This document shows, piece after piece, positions 15,821-23,765 of a DNA stretch of 64,000 nt (within the stretch, counting starts at the first letter, position 1; every line of letters starts with the position of its first letter). The position numbers were made by a program, and so were the translations under genes. The DNA is taken from NCBI GenBank assembly GCA_949289155.1, contig CASEMX010000002.1, positions 1 through 64,000 of the forward strand, read 5' to 3'. The notes under the pieces were generated by a model. The model worked only from the letters and a program-made list of their open reading frames with translations, searched no databases and had not been told where the DNA came from. This stretch comes from an uncultured Parabacteroides sp. (GTDB taxonomy: Bacteria; Bacteroidota; Bacteroidia; Bacteroidales; Tannerellaceae).

Positions 15821-15854
15821 AAAAAAACGGTCATTTCCGAGGAAACAACCGTTT
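15821..15854 (-). terminator. Terminator of the DUF4293 gene
   Basis: AAACGGT/ACCGTTT arms (15825-15831 and 15848-15854) enclose a second stem TTTCC/GGAAA. On the minus strand the hairpin is followed by a T7 run (plus-strand A7 at 15821-15827). It lies 48 bases after the DUF4293 stop codon. Confidence 0.75.
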
Positions 15855-15901
15855 ATAAAATAATCAGATAATTCTTTCCTTAATCAGGGGCGATCCTTGT
15901 T

Positions 15902-16366
15902 TTAGCGTAGACGGTCTAACGAACGAACTAATATTTCGTCAGCTCCGATGTTTCTAATTGCCAGATAATCCAATATTAGGCAGATTAAAGGGAATGTCAG
16001 TGCAATCTTGCCCGTGAAACTCATTACCTCCACCGTTTGCTTTATATCCCAAATCTGGTAAATGAACAATCCGTAGAATCCTAACATCAGAATCGCGTTG
16101 AAGATGCAGAGACGGATTTGAAGGATTCGTTTGCGGAACAGGAAAATAGTTACCATTGCTATCAGCGCGATGACCGAAGATAGGGCCAATAAAGCCCATG
16201 CCGGATAAATCAGATCAGATTGTTCGGTAGCTATTGTAGTAAGCCCGGTTACGTCGAATAGATAGAAGTTATTGTCTATTTCCAGATTGGCTAACGGCAG
16301 GAAAATAGTCGTTGCCATCAGGATAACGATGATTAATAGGTAAACAGTCTGTATTCTTTGTATCAT
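15902..16366 (-). CDS. DUF4293 family membrane protein
   Basis: A 154-residue protein with four predicted membrane helices (about 6-26, 55-78, 85-107 and 113-137) and a start typical of DUF4293 (MIQRIQTVYLLI). The family is restricted to Bacteroidetes and its function is unknown. It follows bamD and rpoZ on the same strand, but a terminator hairpin sits in the 92-base gap after rpoZ, so its expression is probably reduced by attenuation or driven separately. Confidence 0.85.
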   Translation of the reverse strand: MIQRIQTVYLLIIVILMATTIFLPLANLEIDNNFYLFDVTGLTTIATEQSDLIYPAWALLALSSVIALIAMVTIFLFRKRILQIRLCIFNAILMLGFYGLFIYQIWDIKQTVEVMSFTGKIALTFPLICLILDYLAIRNIGADEILVRSLDRLR

Positions 16367-16387
16367 AGCTCTTTATAGATAAAGAAA

Positions 16388-16439
16388 AATTGACAATCGG
16401 CAAGGGCTTTTCCTGATACCTTGATTGCGATTGTCAATT
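16388..16439 (-). terminator. Hairpin between rpoZ and the DUF4293 gene
   Basis: A 12-bp perfect stem (AATTGACAATCG at 16388-16399 with CGATTGTCAATT at 16428-16439) plus an inner CAAGG/CCTTG stem. On the minus strand it is followed by TTTTTCTTT. It should end or weaken transcripts from bamD-rpoZ. Confidence 0.8.
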
Positions 16440-16458
16440 CTTCATCATTCACACGTTG

Positions 16459-16794
16459 TTATTGAAAATTGTTTTTGTCTTTCGCTGGATTCCGATAATA
16501 AATCTTACCCTCTTCATACTCTTTGGCTGCAATCAGTGTTGGTTTCGGCAGCTTTTCGTAGTAACGAGAGATTTCGATTTGTTCTCTGTTTTCGAATACC
16601 TCTTCCAGATTGTCATTATACGAAGCGAACTCTTGAAGTTTCTTTTCCAAGTCCTGTTTCATTTCCGTACTAATCTGGTTCGCCCGCTTCGCAATAATTG
16701 CTACAGTTTCGTACACATTACCCGTATCCGCGCATAATTTCATCATGTCGCGTGTAATCGTATTCGTCGGAGCGTTAGTTTTTCTGTAATCCAT
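16459..16794 (-). CDS. rpoZ: DNA-directed RNA polymerase omega subunit
   Basis: A 111-residue protein of the Rpb6/omega family in its Bacteroidetes form. The family core shows in NVYETVAIIAKRANQIS at about 27-43 and KPTLIAAKEYEEGKI near 84-98. Omega helps assemble and stabilise core RNA polymerase around the beta-prime subunit. It starts 27 bases after the bamD stop codon and is presumably read from the bamD promoter at 17652-17681. A terminator hairpin follows its stop codon. Confidence 0.92.
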   Translation of the reverse strand: MDYRKTNAPTNTITRDMMKLCADTGNVYETVAIIAKRANQISTEMKQDLEKKLQEFASYNDNLEEVFENREQIEISRYYEKLPKPTLIAAKEYEEGKIYYRNPAKDKNNFQ

Positions 16795-16821
16795 ACTTTA
16801 TTTATATTGATTGATTCGTTT

Positions 16822-17631
16822 TTAATACGTATTAGTGATTCGCTTGTTTGCGTATTCGAAATACTTCTTTGCCTCTTTCATGTATTTTCCTTCTGGGTAT
16901 TCGTTCGCGTAGTTGTAATATTCATCTACTACGTCACGATAACGGCCTTGCAGCTTCTCTTCTACGCTGACTAATGCCAATTCATACTTTGAACGCAGCA
17001 TCAGATACATAAATTCTTCGCGATACTTGGAATAGGGATAATTTTTCAGGGCATTTTCAGCCGTGATAACCGCCGAAAGGTAATTATTCCCCATATAAGT
17101 TCCCAAATTGAAGTATAAGCGTGTCGCCAATAACTCTTTCAGTGCCAGTTTCTCCTGTAATTCGAACATAATTCGTTGAGCTTCCGGCGCTCTTTCGCTT
17201 TGTGGATAGTAATCCAAATAGAGCTGCATCTGCTCGATAGCTTTATATGTCTGAGTTTGGTCCAACTTTGGGTCCGGCGAATCCAAGTAAAGACCATAAC
17301 CTGAATAGTATCGGGACAATTCCGCGTATTCTCCTTTCGGATAAGTCTTATAATAGGTCTCGAAATACTGAGATGCTGTCTGATAATCCTTTTGTCCGTA
17401 ATAACTTTGGGCAAGCAGATACAACGATTCCTCAGCATGAGACGTACCTTTGAAGATCGAAACCAATTCATCCAGCAATGTCGCTGACTTGGAGTATTGT
17501 TTTGCATTGAAATACTTCTTTGCATAGGAATACTTCAACTCATAGTCTGTGCTTTTCAATATTTTATTGTACTCTCCGCAAGAGGTCAATAAAACAGCAC
17601 TCATCATCCATAATAATACAATCTTCTTCAT
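16822..17631 (-). CDS. bamD: Outer membrane assembly lipoprotein BamD
   Basis: A 269-residue lipoprotein with a lipobox (LLTSC, Cys18) and five or so TPR-like repeats, seen in YAKKYFNAKQYSKSATLLDE, LLAQSYYGQKDYQTASQYFE, then YPQSERAPEA and YRDVVDEYYNYANEYPEG. BamD links BamA to the other Bam subunits on the periplasmic face of the outer membrane and is essential for barrel insertion. It is first in a unit with rpoZ. A well-formed promoter (CTTG-N18-TATCTTTG) lies just upstream. Confidence 0.94.
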   Translation of the reverse strand: MKKIVLLWMMSAVLLTSCGEYNKILKSTDYELKYSYAKKYFNAKQYSKSATLLDELVSIFKGTSHAEESLYLLAQSYYGQKDYQTASQYFETYYKTYPKGEYAELSRYYSGYGLYLDSPDPKLDQTQTYKAIEQMQLYLDYYPQSERAPEAQRIMFELQEKLALKELLATRLYFNLGTYMGNNYLSAVITAENALKNYPYSKYREEFMYLMLRSKYELALVSVEEKLQGRYRDVVDEYYNYANEYPEGKYMKEAKKYFEYANKRITNTY

Positions 17632-17651
17632 CGATATATTCGTTCAGCGTG

Positions 17652-17681
17652 CAAAGATAGCGATTCTTTACGAAAAACAAG
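17652..17681 (-). promoter_or_regulatory. bamD promoter (CTTG-N18-TATCTTTG)
   Basis: The minus strand has TATCTTTG at 17659-17652 with CTTG at 17681-17678 as the -33 element. The -7 box lies 20 bases before the ATG, so the leader is very short. Confidence 0.65.
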
Positions 17682-17699
17682 GTAGATAACGTAGTAAAT

Positions 17700-18125
17700 T
17701 TACAGCTTATACAAATCGCTGGCAGCAATCAGTTCCAGTTTATTTGCCGTTAATACCTCTGCGCAACGCTCGATGTTGTCCGGACGGATAATGACATTGG
17801 CTGCATCGCCTTGCGAGAAGGCGTACATATATTCCACGAAAATACCTGCGGCGGTGATGATTTCCATCGCTTTTGCCAATGCGCCCGGTTGATTCGGGCA
17901 GTGCAGGCAGATCACATCGGCTACACTGACGGCATAAAGGTGTTCCCGAAGGACTTGTATGGCTTTTGCCGTATCGGAAACAATCAGGCGGAGGATTCCG
18001 AAGTCGGAATTTTCCGAAACAGTGAATGCCGACATATTTACGCCGGCTTCGCCTAACAATTTGGCAACTTCCGTAAAACGGCCTTTCTTGTTTTCCAAGA
18101 AAATGGATAATTGTTGAATCAGCAT
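17700..18125 (-). CDS. Tandem ACT-domain amino acid-binding protein
   Basis: A 141-residue protein made of two ACT domains (about 1-68 and 70-140). The first starts MLIQQLSIFLENKKGRFTEV and includes LLGEAGVNMSAFTVSE. The second includes CPNQPGALAKAMEIITAAGI. ACT domains bind amino acids and control enzymes. It begins 40 bases after the paaK stop codon, and ACT-only proteins are frequent partners of phenylacetate-CoA ligases in anaerobes, so it may sense aromatic amino acids for that pathway (inference). Confidence 0.9.
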   Translation of the reverse strand: MLIQQLSIFLENKKGRFTEVAKLLGEAGVNMSAFTVSENSDFGILRLIVSDTAKAIQVLREHLYAVSVADVICLHCPNQPGALAKAMEIITAAGIFVEYMYAFSQGDAANVIIRPDNIERCAEVLTANKLELIAASDLYKL

Positions 18126-18165
18126 AATAGGTTCTCCTTATAAATAATGACTATATTCTTGTATA

Positions 18166-19467
18166 TTAAACCAGCTTTCTATTGTCGATGACGTGTTTAG
18201 CCTTGCCCATACTCCGTTCGATGCTCCGAGGCTCGACGATTCGGATATCCGGCTTCAGTCCGATGACGCTTTGGATGCGGTCGGTTATCTTCTTTTTCAG
18301 CGCCAGCATCTTGTTCATCTCGTCAGAATAATATTCCGGACGGACTTCTACTTGTATCTGGAAGGTATCTGTATTGTTTACCCGGTCGACTACAATCAAA
18401 TAGTGAGCTTCGAACTCCGGAAGTTCCAGAATGATGGATTCCACCTGCGACGGGAATACGTTCACGCCGCGGATAATCAGCATATCGTCGCTTCGTCCCA
18501 TGATACGACCCATGCGTACTGCAGTACGTCCGCATTCGCATTTCTCATAAATCAGATGGGTCAGGTCGCGTGTCCGATAACGGAGCATCGGCATTCCCTC
18601 TTTTGTCAAAGTGGTAAAGACCAATTCGCCTGTTTCACCCGGAGCAACGGGTTGTAACGTCTTCGGATCGACAATCTCTGGGAAGAAATGGTCCTCCCAC
18701 AAGTGCGTTCCGTTCTGGCATTCGCATTCTCCGCCGACACCCGGACCGGATATTTCGGTCAGTCCATAGATATCGTATGCTTTGATGTGCATTTTCTCCT
18801 CCAGTTCCTTACGCATATTCTCGGTCCAAGGTTCTGCTCCGAAGAAACCTGCGCGTAGCTGGAATTCTTCCAACGGTATGCCGGAATTATGGATTGTCTC
18901 CGCAAGATAAAGCGCATAAGAGGGAGTGCAAGCCAATGCCTTTGCTCCAAAGTCGTGCATGAGTTGGATTTGCTTCTGCGTATTTCCGCTACTCATCGGA
19001 ATAACCGTCCCGCCGATATTCTGCACGCCGTCATGCACGCCTAATCCTCCGGTAAAGAGTCCGTAGCCGTAAGATACTTGTACGGAATCATTCTTGGTAA
19101 TTCCACCGGCGGTAAGGACACGGGAGACACATTCCGCCCAAATCCCCAAGTCCCGGCGTGTATAACCTACGACTATCGGTTTTCCCGTCGTGCCTGACGA
19201 AGCATGTAGGCGGACAATCTCCGACATCGGAACAGCCAGCAGCCCGAACGGGTAATTATCGCGTAAATCCTGCTTTACGGTGAAGGGCAATTTGGTAATG
19301 TCGTCGATAGATTGTATATCTTCCGGAACAACTCCCAGCTCTTGCATTTTTTTGCGGTAAAAAGGGGAGTTGTGATAGGCATGTTCTACCACTCTTCTCA
19401 GTCGTATGCTTTGCAATTTCCGCATCTCTTCGCGGTCCATGCACTCCATTGTTTCGTTCCAAATCAT
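18166..19467 (-). CDS. paaK: Phenylacetate-CoA ligase (PaaK family)
   Basis: A 433-residue ANL-superfamily enzyme that forms an aryl-adenylate and transfers it to CoA. The P-loop-like HASSGTTGKPIVVGYT is near 88-103. The adenylation motifs YGLTEISGPG (about 233-242) and RYRTRDLTHL (about 302-311) and the C-terminal AMP-binding_C_2 domain with MLIIRGVNVFPSQVE are present. In gut Bacteroidales such enzymes probably act with 2-oxoacid:ferredoxin oxidoreductases on aryl acids from aromatic amino acids. No such oxidoreductase is in this window, only the ACT protein downstream. The promoter TTTG-N19-CTACTTTG lies at 19522-19552. Confidence 0.94.
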   Translation of the reverse strand: MIWNETMECMDREEMRKLQSIRLRRVVEHAYHNSPFYRKKMQELGVVPEDIQSIDDITKLPFTVKQDLRDNYPFGLLAVPMSEIVRLHASSGTTGKPIVVGYTRRDLGIWAECVSRVLTAGGITKNDSVQVSYGYGLFTGGLGVHDGVQNIGGTVIPMSSGNTQKQIQLMHDFGAKALACTPSYALYLAETIHNSGIPLEEFQLRAGFFGAEPWTENMRKELEEKMHIKAYDIYGLTEISGPGVGGECECQNGTHLWEDHFFPEIVDPKTLQPVAPGETGELVFTTLTKEGMPMLRYRTRDLTHLIYEKCECGRTAVRMGRIMGRSDDMLIIRGVNVFPSQVESIILELPEFEAHYLIVVDRVNNTDTFQIQVEVRPEYYSDEMNKMLALKKKITDRIQSVIGLKPDIRIVEPRSIERSMGKAKHVIDNRKLV

Positions 19468-19521
19468 CGTTTTTCTGATATTAACTAAGTCAATTTGATT
19501 AAATATTTAAATAGATGGGCG

Positions 19522-19552
19522 CAAAGTAGTAACTTTTCCAAGACTGTGCAAA
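19522..19552 (-). promoter_or_regulatory. paaK promoter (TTTG-N19-CTACTTTG)
   Basis: The minus strand has TTTG at 19552-19549, a 19-base spacer and CTACTTTG at 19529-19522. The -33 box is exact, and the -7 box keeps TTTG but not TA. The leader to the ATG is about 48 bases. Confidence 0.5.
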
Positions 19553-19609
19553 TGTTTCTGCTGAATTTTGCCGGTAAATCTGATAATACATAGGATATAA
19601 TAAGAAAAA

Positions 19610-20440
19610 TTACCGATAAAATTTCCCGATAGTCAGCTCCCGGTATTCGGACGGCGATATGCCCATCTGTTTCTGTACATAGCGGCTGAAATGGGAAAGC
19701 GACGAAAAACACATCCGGTCGGCAATCTCCTTCAACGGGATTTCTTTCTGAAGAAGCAGGCGGGCTATTTCGTGGGTCGTGAAGCGGTCTATCCAATACG
19801 TGGCAGGCTTTCCGCTCACCTTCTTGCAGACCTCGGTCAGGTAATGCGGAGTGATGCAAAGCCGGGAAGCGTAATGCGCGAGGTCACGATGCCGGATGTA
19901 TTCTTTGTGATAAAGCAATTCGATAAACCGCCGCAACAGGTCGCCGTTGCGTTCCGACACATTGCGCTCCGCTTGGCTTCTCGCGTGAATGTCGTACAGG
20001 TCAAGAATATGGACCAAAAGGAGATGCCCCAACATCTCTTCACGGAACAGATGCTGCGTCTCGTCCAACCGTTCACGGAGTTTCCACATATCTTCCAGGC
20101 AAATGCGGTAATCGTGAGAAGAGAGTTTCATCACCGGATTCCGCAGCAAAGCCAAATGCCCGATAATGCCGTAGTTGCTCCGGATAGCCATCGACGTAAT
20201 GAAAGCCTCGGACAAGCTCATAATAACGGCATCAAAATCATCCGACTCCGAAAAACCGGAAGCCAAGGCAGGGTTGGTCAGAATGACGTAATCGCCGGAC
20301 ACGACATTGTAACGCACATCCTGAAAGCTGAAGCTCATATTCCCAGCGGTGCAAAGGATGTGCAGCACGGAGTCGGCATATTGGGCAAACGGATATTCCG
20401 AAAGCGATTGGAAGAACTGTATTTTATCCCACATATTCAT
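19610..20440 (-). CDS. AraC-family transcriptional regulator
   Basis: A 276-residue regulator with an N-terminal cupin-like ligand domain (about 10-160) and a C-terminal HTH_18 domain with two helix-turn-helix units. DLAHYASRLCITPHYLTEVCKKVSGK is the first, and EIADRMCFSSLSHFSRYVQKQMGISPSEYR is the second. ATG 20440 (MNMWDKIQFF) is preferred to the ORF start at 20539, because the -7 element at 20460-20467 lies inside the longer version. It is divergent from an aldo/keto reductase gene set and is the obvious candidate regulator. Array B fills most of the shared intergenic region. Confidence 0.92.
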   Translation of the reverse strand: MNMWDKIQFFQSLSEYPFAQYADSVLHILCTAGNMSFSFQDVRYNVVSGDYVILTNPALASGFSESDDFDAVIMSLSEAFITSMAIRSNYGIIGHLALLRNPVMKLSSHDYRICLEDMWKLRERLDETQHLFREEMLGHLLLVHILDLYDIHARSQAERNVSERNGDLLRRFIELLYHKEYIRHRDLAHYASRLCITPHYLTEVCKKVSGKPATYWIDRFTTHEIARLLLQKEIPLKEIADRMCFSSLSHFSRYVQKQMGISPSEYRELTIGKFYR

Positions 20441-20459
20441 CTGTCGAATCTTGTCCGTG

Positions 20460-20467
20460 CAAAAATA
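20460..20467 (-). promoter_or_regulatory. Putative -7 element of the AraC gene
   Basis: The minus strand reads TATTTTTG, a perfect TAnnTTTG match, 19 bases before the ATG at 20440. It fixes the start of the regulator gene. Confidence 0.5.
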
Positions 20468-20544
20468 AAGATTATTTCCATACCGTGGAGCGGTAGCATA
20501 AGAAATGGCAGCGGGGACAACGCTAAAAATTTTCTGCAAGCACT

Positions 20545-20798
20545 ATCCGAGACCTCCGACAGCACTTATCCTGAAGGATTGGCATCGTCCGAGCCTCCGA
20601 CAGCACTTATCCTGCAGGATTGGCATCATCCGAGCCTCCGACAGCACTTATCCTGCAGGATTGGCATCATCCGAGCCTCCGACAGCGCTTATCCTGAAGG
20701 ATTGGCATCATCCGAGCCTCCGACAGCGCTTATCCTGCAGGATTGGCATCGTCCGAGCCTCCGACAGCGCTTATCCTGCAGGATTGGCTTTGTCCGAG
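20545..20798. repeat. Tandem repeat array B (41-bp units, 6 copies)
   Basis: CCTCCGACAG starts at 20553, 20594, 20635, 20676, 20717 and 20758, an exact 41-bp period. Four of the six units hold the perfect 12-bp palindrome ATCCTGCAGGAT, and the first and fourth have ATCCTGAAGGAT instead. The period is not a multiple of three, so the long ORFs crossing it are not coding. It lies between divergent promoters, ending about 75 bases before the aldo/keto reductase -7 element. Confidence 0.95.
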
Positions 20799-20873
20799 AT
20801 ATTTTTAGACAGAATCCACGAATCGTGAAAATCTCCCGACGCATTGTGTAACGCCTTTCCGCCAATACCTGTG

Positions 20874-20881
20874 TAACTTTG
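20874..20881 (+). promoter_or_regulatory. Putative -7 element of the first aldo/keto reductase gene
   Basis: TAACTTTG fits TAnnTTTG exactly, 25 bases before the ATG at 20907. No clear -33 box is present, which fits activator control. Confidence 0.5.
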
Positions 20882-20906
20882 CCGCATCAACCAAAAGACA
20901 TTCGAT

Positions 20907-21755
20907 ATGAAAGAAGCAAGATTGAACAACGGCGTAATGATGCCTGCCATCGGATTCGGAGTCTATCAGATTCCGACGGATGAAACGGAAAAGACAGTAA
21001 GCGAAGCATTGGAAACGGGCTATCGGATGATTGACACCGCAGCCTCCTATTTCAATGAGGAGCAAGTGGGCAATGCCATCCGGCACAGCGGAGTGAAACG
21101 GGAGGATATTTTTGTCACCACCAAGCTTTGGGTGCAGGACTATGAATACGACGATGCCCTGCGTGCTTTCGACAAATCGTTAAAGTTGCTCGGGCTGGAT
21201 TATGTCGACCTCTACCTGCTGCACAAGCCCTACGGCAACTATTATGCGGCGTGGAGAGCTTGCGAACGGCTCTACAAGGAAGGGCGTATCCGCGCTATCG
21301 GCGTGACGAGCTTCTCCAATGAACGCCTGCAAGACCTTTTCCTGCACAACGAAGTGAAACCTGCCGTCAATCAGTTGGAAACCCACCCGTTCTTCCAGCA
21401 GAAATCCGCCAACCAGTTCCTGCAATGCGAAGGCATCCAGCACGAAGCGTGGGCTCCGTTCGCCGAAGGGCAGAACGACATCTGGAACAATCCCGTGCTG
21501 AAAGCCATCGCCGGGAAGCACGGACGGACAGTCGGTCAAGTTGTCCTCCGTTGGCTGAACCAGCGCAATGTGGTGGTCATCCCCAAGACTGTGCGCAAGG
21601 AACGGATGATAGAGAACTTTTCCATCTTTGATTTTACACTGACGGAGCAGGAGATGGAAGCCATCACCGGACTGGATACTGGAAGAAGTCCCATTTATGA
21701 TGATATGGATTTGGCGACAGTAAGGGGAATCGGGCTACATAAAATTCACGATTGA
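20907..21755 (+). CDS. Aldo/keto reductase (AKR5-like), first copy
   Basis: A 282-residue NADPH-dependent TIM-barrel reductase. The catalytic tetrad is visible: Asp in IDTAASYFNEE with Tyr five residues on, Lys in FVTTKLWV, and His in YLLHKPYG. IPKTVRKERMIENF near the C-terminus is the NADP-binding signature. Such enzymes reduce sugar-derived ketones and reactive aldehydes (2,5-diketogluconate reductase type), but the substrate is unknown. It is divergent from the AraC gene. A second promoter lies before the next gene, so the three enzyme genes may form two transcripts under one regulator. Confidence 0.92.
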   Translation: MKEARLNNGVMMPAIGFGVYQIPTDETEKTVSEALETGYRMIDTAASYFNEEQVGNAIRHSGVKREDIFVTTKLWVQDYEYDDALRAFDKSLKLLGLDYVDLYLLHKPYGNYYAAWRACERLYKEGRIRAIGVTSFSNERLQDLFLHNEVKPAVNQLETHPFFQQKSANQFLQCEGIQHEAWAPFAEGQNDIWNNPVLKAIAGKHGRTVGQVVLRWLNQRNVVVIPKTVRKERMIENFSIFDFTLTEQEMEAITGLDTGRSPIYDDMDLATVRGIGLHKIHD

Positions 21756-21818
21756 AGCATCCGTAAGAAGGTTACAAATGTAGGTAATAAGGGTAAATAA
21801 ACCTATCTGACAACGATT

Positions 21819-21826
21819 TACCTTTG
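21819..21826 (+). promoter_or_regulatory. Putative -7 element of the acetyltransferase gene
   Basis: TACCTTTG fits TAnnTTTG exactly, 31 bases before the ATG at 21857. Just upstream (21778-21805) GGTAATAAG and GGGTAAATAA form imperfect repeats that could be AraC half-sites. No TTTG -33 box is seen. Confidence 0.5.
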
Positions 21827-21856
21827 CAGCAACCCAATTATTAAACAGAACAGATT

Positions 21857-22426
21857 ATGGATATTTTCGAGAAAGACCTTTCGGGCGCGATGGTATCACC
21901 CGAAGAACCCGGTTACGACCAACTTATCAACACTATTTTCGAAACAATGAGTACGGCTGCGGAAATGAATGCCAAAGGATGGCTTTCGCCCGAAGAAGTA
22001 CACGACTACCTGCGCCGCATCACGGGCAGGGAAATCGACCCCAGCACCACGCTGCTGCCTCCGTTCTATGTGGATTACGGCAAGAACATCCGCATCGGCA
22101 AGGGATGCTGGATTCAACAGGGTTGCACCTTCTTCGACCGAGGCGGCATTACCATCGGCGATGGCGTATTCATCGCTCCGAAGGTAAATCTTATCACCAT
22201 CAATCACGACCCGAATCCCGATAACCGCAGTGCGACGTATGGTCGTCCGATAGTGATCGAAGATAAGGTATGGATTGGCATCGGTGCCACTGTCCTGCCC
22301 GGTGTGCGCATCGGTTACGGTTCCATTATCGGAGCCAACAGCGTGGTGACGCACGATGTGCCGCCTATGACGATTGTAGGCGGTAATCCAGCGAAGTTTA
22401 TTAAGAAAATAGAAGTAAAGAAATAA
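21857..22426 (+). CDS. Hexapeptide-repeat O-acetyltransferase (maltose/galactoside type)
   Basis: A 189-residue left-handed beta-helix enzyme of the LbH_MAT_GAT group. The N-terminal helical part (1-60) precedes hexapeptide repeats starting at [12 protein letters not shown]. The catalytic His lies in ITINHDPNP, and [13 protein letters not shown] closes the family pattern. It transfers acetyl from acetyl-CoA to a sugar hydroxyl. The stop codon lies 2 bases before the second aldo/keto reductase ATG, so they are translated as a pair. Combined with two reductases under an AraC regulator, it suggests detoxification or salvage of an unusual sugar (inference). Confidence 0.9.
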   Translation: MDIFEKDLSGAMVSPEEPGYDQLINTIFETMSTAAEMNAKGWLSPEEVHDYLRRITGREIDPSTTLLPPFYVDYGKNIRIGKGCWIQQGCTFFDRGGITIGDGVFIAPKVNLITINHDPNPDNRSATYGRPIVIEDKVWIGIGATVLPGVRIGYGSIIGANSVVTHDVPPMTIVGGNPAKFIKKIEVKK

Positions 22427-22428
22427 CG

Positions 22429-23301
22429 ATGAAAAAGACAATCACATTGAACAACGACGTCGAAATGCCCCTGATGGGTTACGGCGTTTGGCAAATCACT
22501 CCGGCGGAGTGTGAACATTATGTATCGGAAGCCCTGAAAGCCGGGTATCGCTCTATCGATACGGCTCAGGCATATTATAATGAGGAAAGCGTAGGGGAAG
22601 CCATCAGCAAGAGCGGCATTCCCCGCGAGGAACTCTTCTTGACTACCAAGGTCTGGATTAGCAATGCGGGCGAGGAGAAAGCCGCGAGGAGTATCGATGA
22701 ATCCCTGCGCAAACTGAAGACCGATTACATCGACCTGTTACTTATACACCAGCCGTTTGGCGACTATTACGGAACTTACCGTGCAATGGAAAAGGCATAC
22801 AAGGCGGGAAAGGTACGTGCCATCGGACTGAGCAACTTCTACGATGCCCGTTTCATCGACTTGGCAGAAAATATGGAGGTGAAGCCCGCCGTAGTGCAAC
22901 TGGAAACGCACGTTTTCTCCCAGCAAGTGAAGATGCGCGAGCTGATGAAGGAATACGGCACACGTCTTATGGCTTGGAGTCCGTTAGCACGGGGTATGAA
23001 CAACCTGTTCAGCAACGAGACTTTAACAGGAATTGCCCAAAGGCACGGCAAGGACATCGCTCAAATCTGCCTGAAATTCTTGACAGACGAAGACATCATC
23101 GTCATTCCGCAATCCACCAAACCGGAACGTATGGCAAGTAATTTTGCTCTCGATGATTTCGAACTGACCGATGATGAACGGGAAGCCATCCGCCGATTGG
23201 ATATCGGTCATCCGCTTGCCGCCGACTTCAATGACCCAGCGCTGGCGAAGTATCTGTTGGAATATGACAAACAGTTTAATCCGAACCCCCGAACTGATTG
23301 A
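22429..23301 (+). CDS. Aldo/keto reductase (AKR5-like), second copy
   Basis: A 290-residue paralogue of the gene at 20907. Its active site is seen in IDTAQAYYNEES (Asp and Tyr), FLTTKVWI (Lys) and LLLIHQPFG (His), with the NADP motif IPQSTKPERMASNF. The two copies share the fold but differ widely in sequence, so this is not a recent duplication. It is the last gene of the unit; the next 460 bases are non-coding repeats. Confidence 0.92.
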   Translation: MKKTITLNNDVEMPLMGYGVWQITPAECEHYVSEALKAGYRSIDTAQAYYNEESVGEAISKSGIPREELFLTTKVWISNAGEEKAARSIDESLRKLKTDYIDLLLIHQPFGDYYGTYRAMEKAYKAGKVRAIGLSNFYDARFIDLAENMEVKPAVVQLETHVFSQQVKMRELMKEYGTRLMAWSPLARGMNNLFSNETLTGIAQRHGKDIAQICLKFLTDEDIIVIPQSTKPERMASNFALDDFELTDDEREAIRRLDIGHPLAADFNDPALAKYLLEYDKQFNPNPRTD

Positions 23302-23429
23302 GCAGCAACAGAAAGCGTCGGTAGCCCATGCCGAACGGCTCATCCAACTGCTTGAGTCGCTTTAATAGCTGTTGGGAGCAGGGCAGAGTGCGATAAAAGC
23401 GTAATGAAGATGAAGGACCAATATGCGCT

Positions 23430-23710
23430 CAGCCCTGACCTCTTTTCCTACTCGGACGAGGCTCCTTTTCCTACCCTGACGAGGCTCACTCTTCCCTTCG
23501 TATGAGGCTCTCGATATCGTTCGTACTCTGTTCTATATTCTTTATAGAATAATAAAATATTCTCCAGAGAATAAAAAAATATTCTTTAGAGAATAATTCT
23601 TTATCCTCTAAAGAATATATAGCTTATCCTTATGAAAATAAAGATGATAGTCCGCAGGGAAGGGGGAGCCTCGTCCGAATAGGAGGTAGAGCCTCGTCCG
23701 AATGACACCA
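23430..23710. repeat. Structured intergenic region: 23-bp repeats in inverted arms around four AT-rich dyads
   Basis: The gap between convergent genes is highly ordered. The left arm has three direct units at a 23-bp step: CGGACGAGGCTC at 23453, then CTGACGAGGCTC at 23476 and CGTATGAGGCTC at 23499. The right arm has two units in inverse orientation at the same step, GAGCCTCGTCCG at 23666 and 23689. Between them lie four dyads: TATTCT-N4-AGAATA at 23536, TATTCTCCAGAGAATA at 23558, TATTCTTTAGAGAATA at 23580 and ATTCTTTA-N5-TAAAGAAT at 23596. The first three start exactly 22 bases apart. No gene is present. Confidence 0.9.
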
Positions 23711-23765
23711 GCAGCCTGCGCCGGGCGGAAGAGGGCGATGCATATAGGGAAGGAGGATGCTGCGC

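Noticed and set aside
19691-20851. 386-codon plus-strand ORF
   Set aside because: Its first part is antisense to the AraC gene and its last part is array B; no family feature is present.
23171-23365. 64-codon ORF overlapping the end of the second aldo/keto reductase
   Set aside because: It lies mostly in another frame of the reductase gene, and nothing beyond the stop supports a separate gene.
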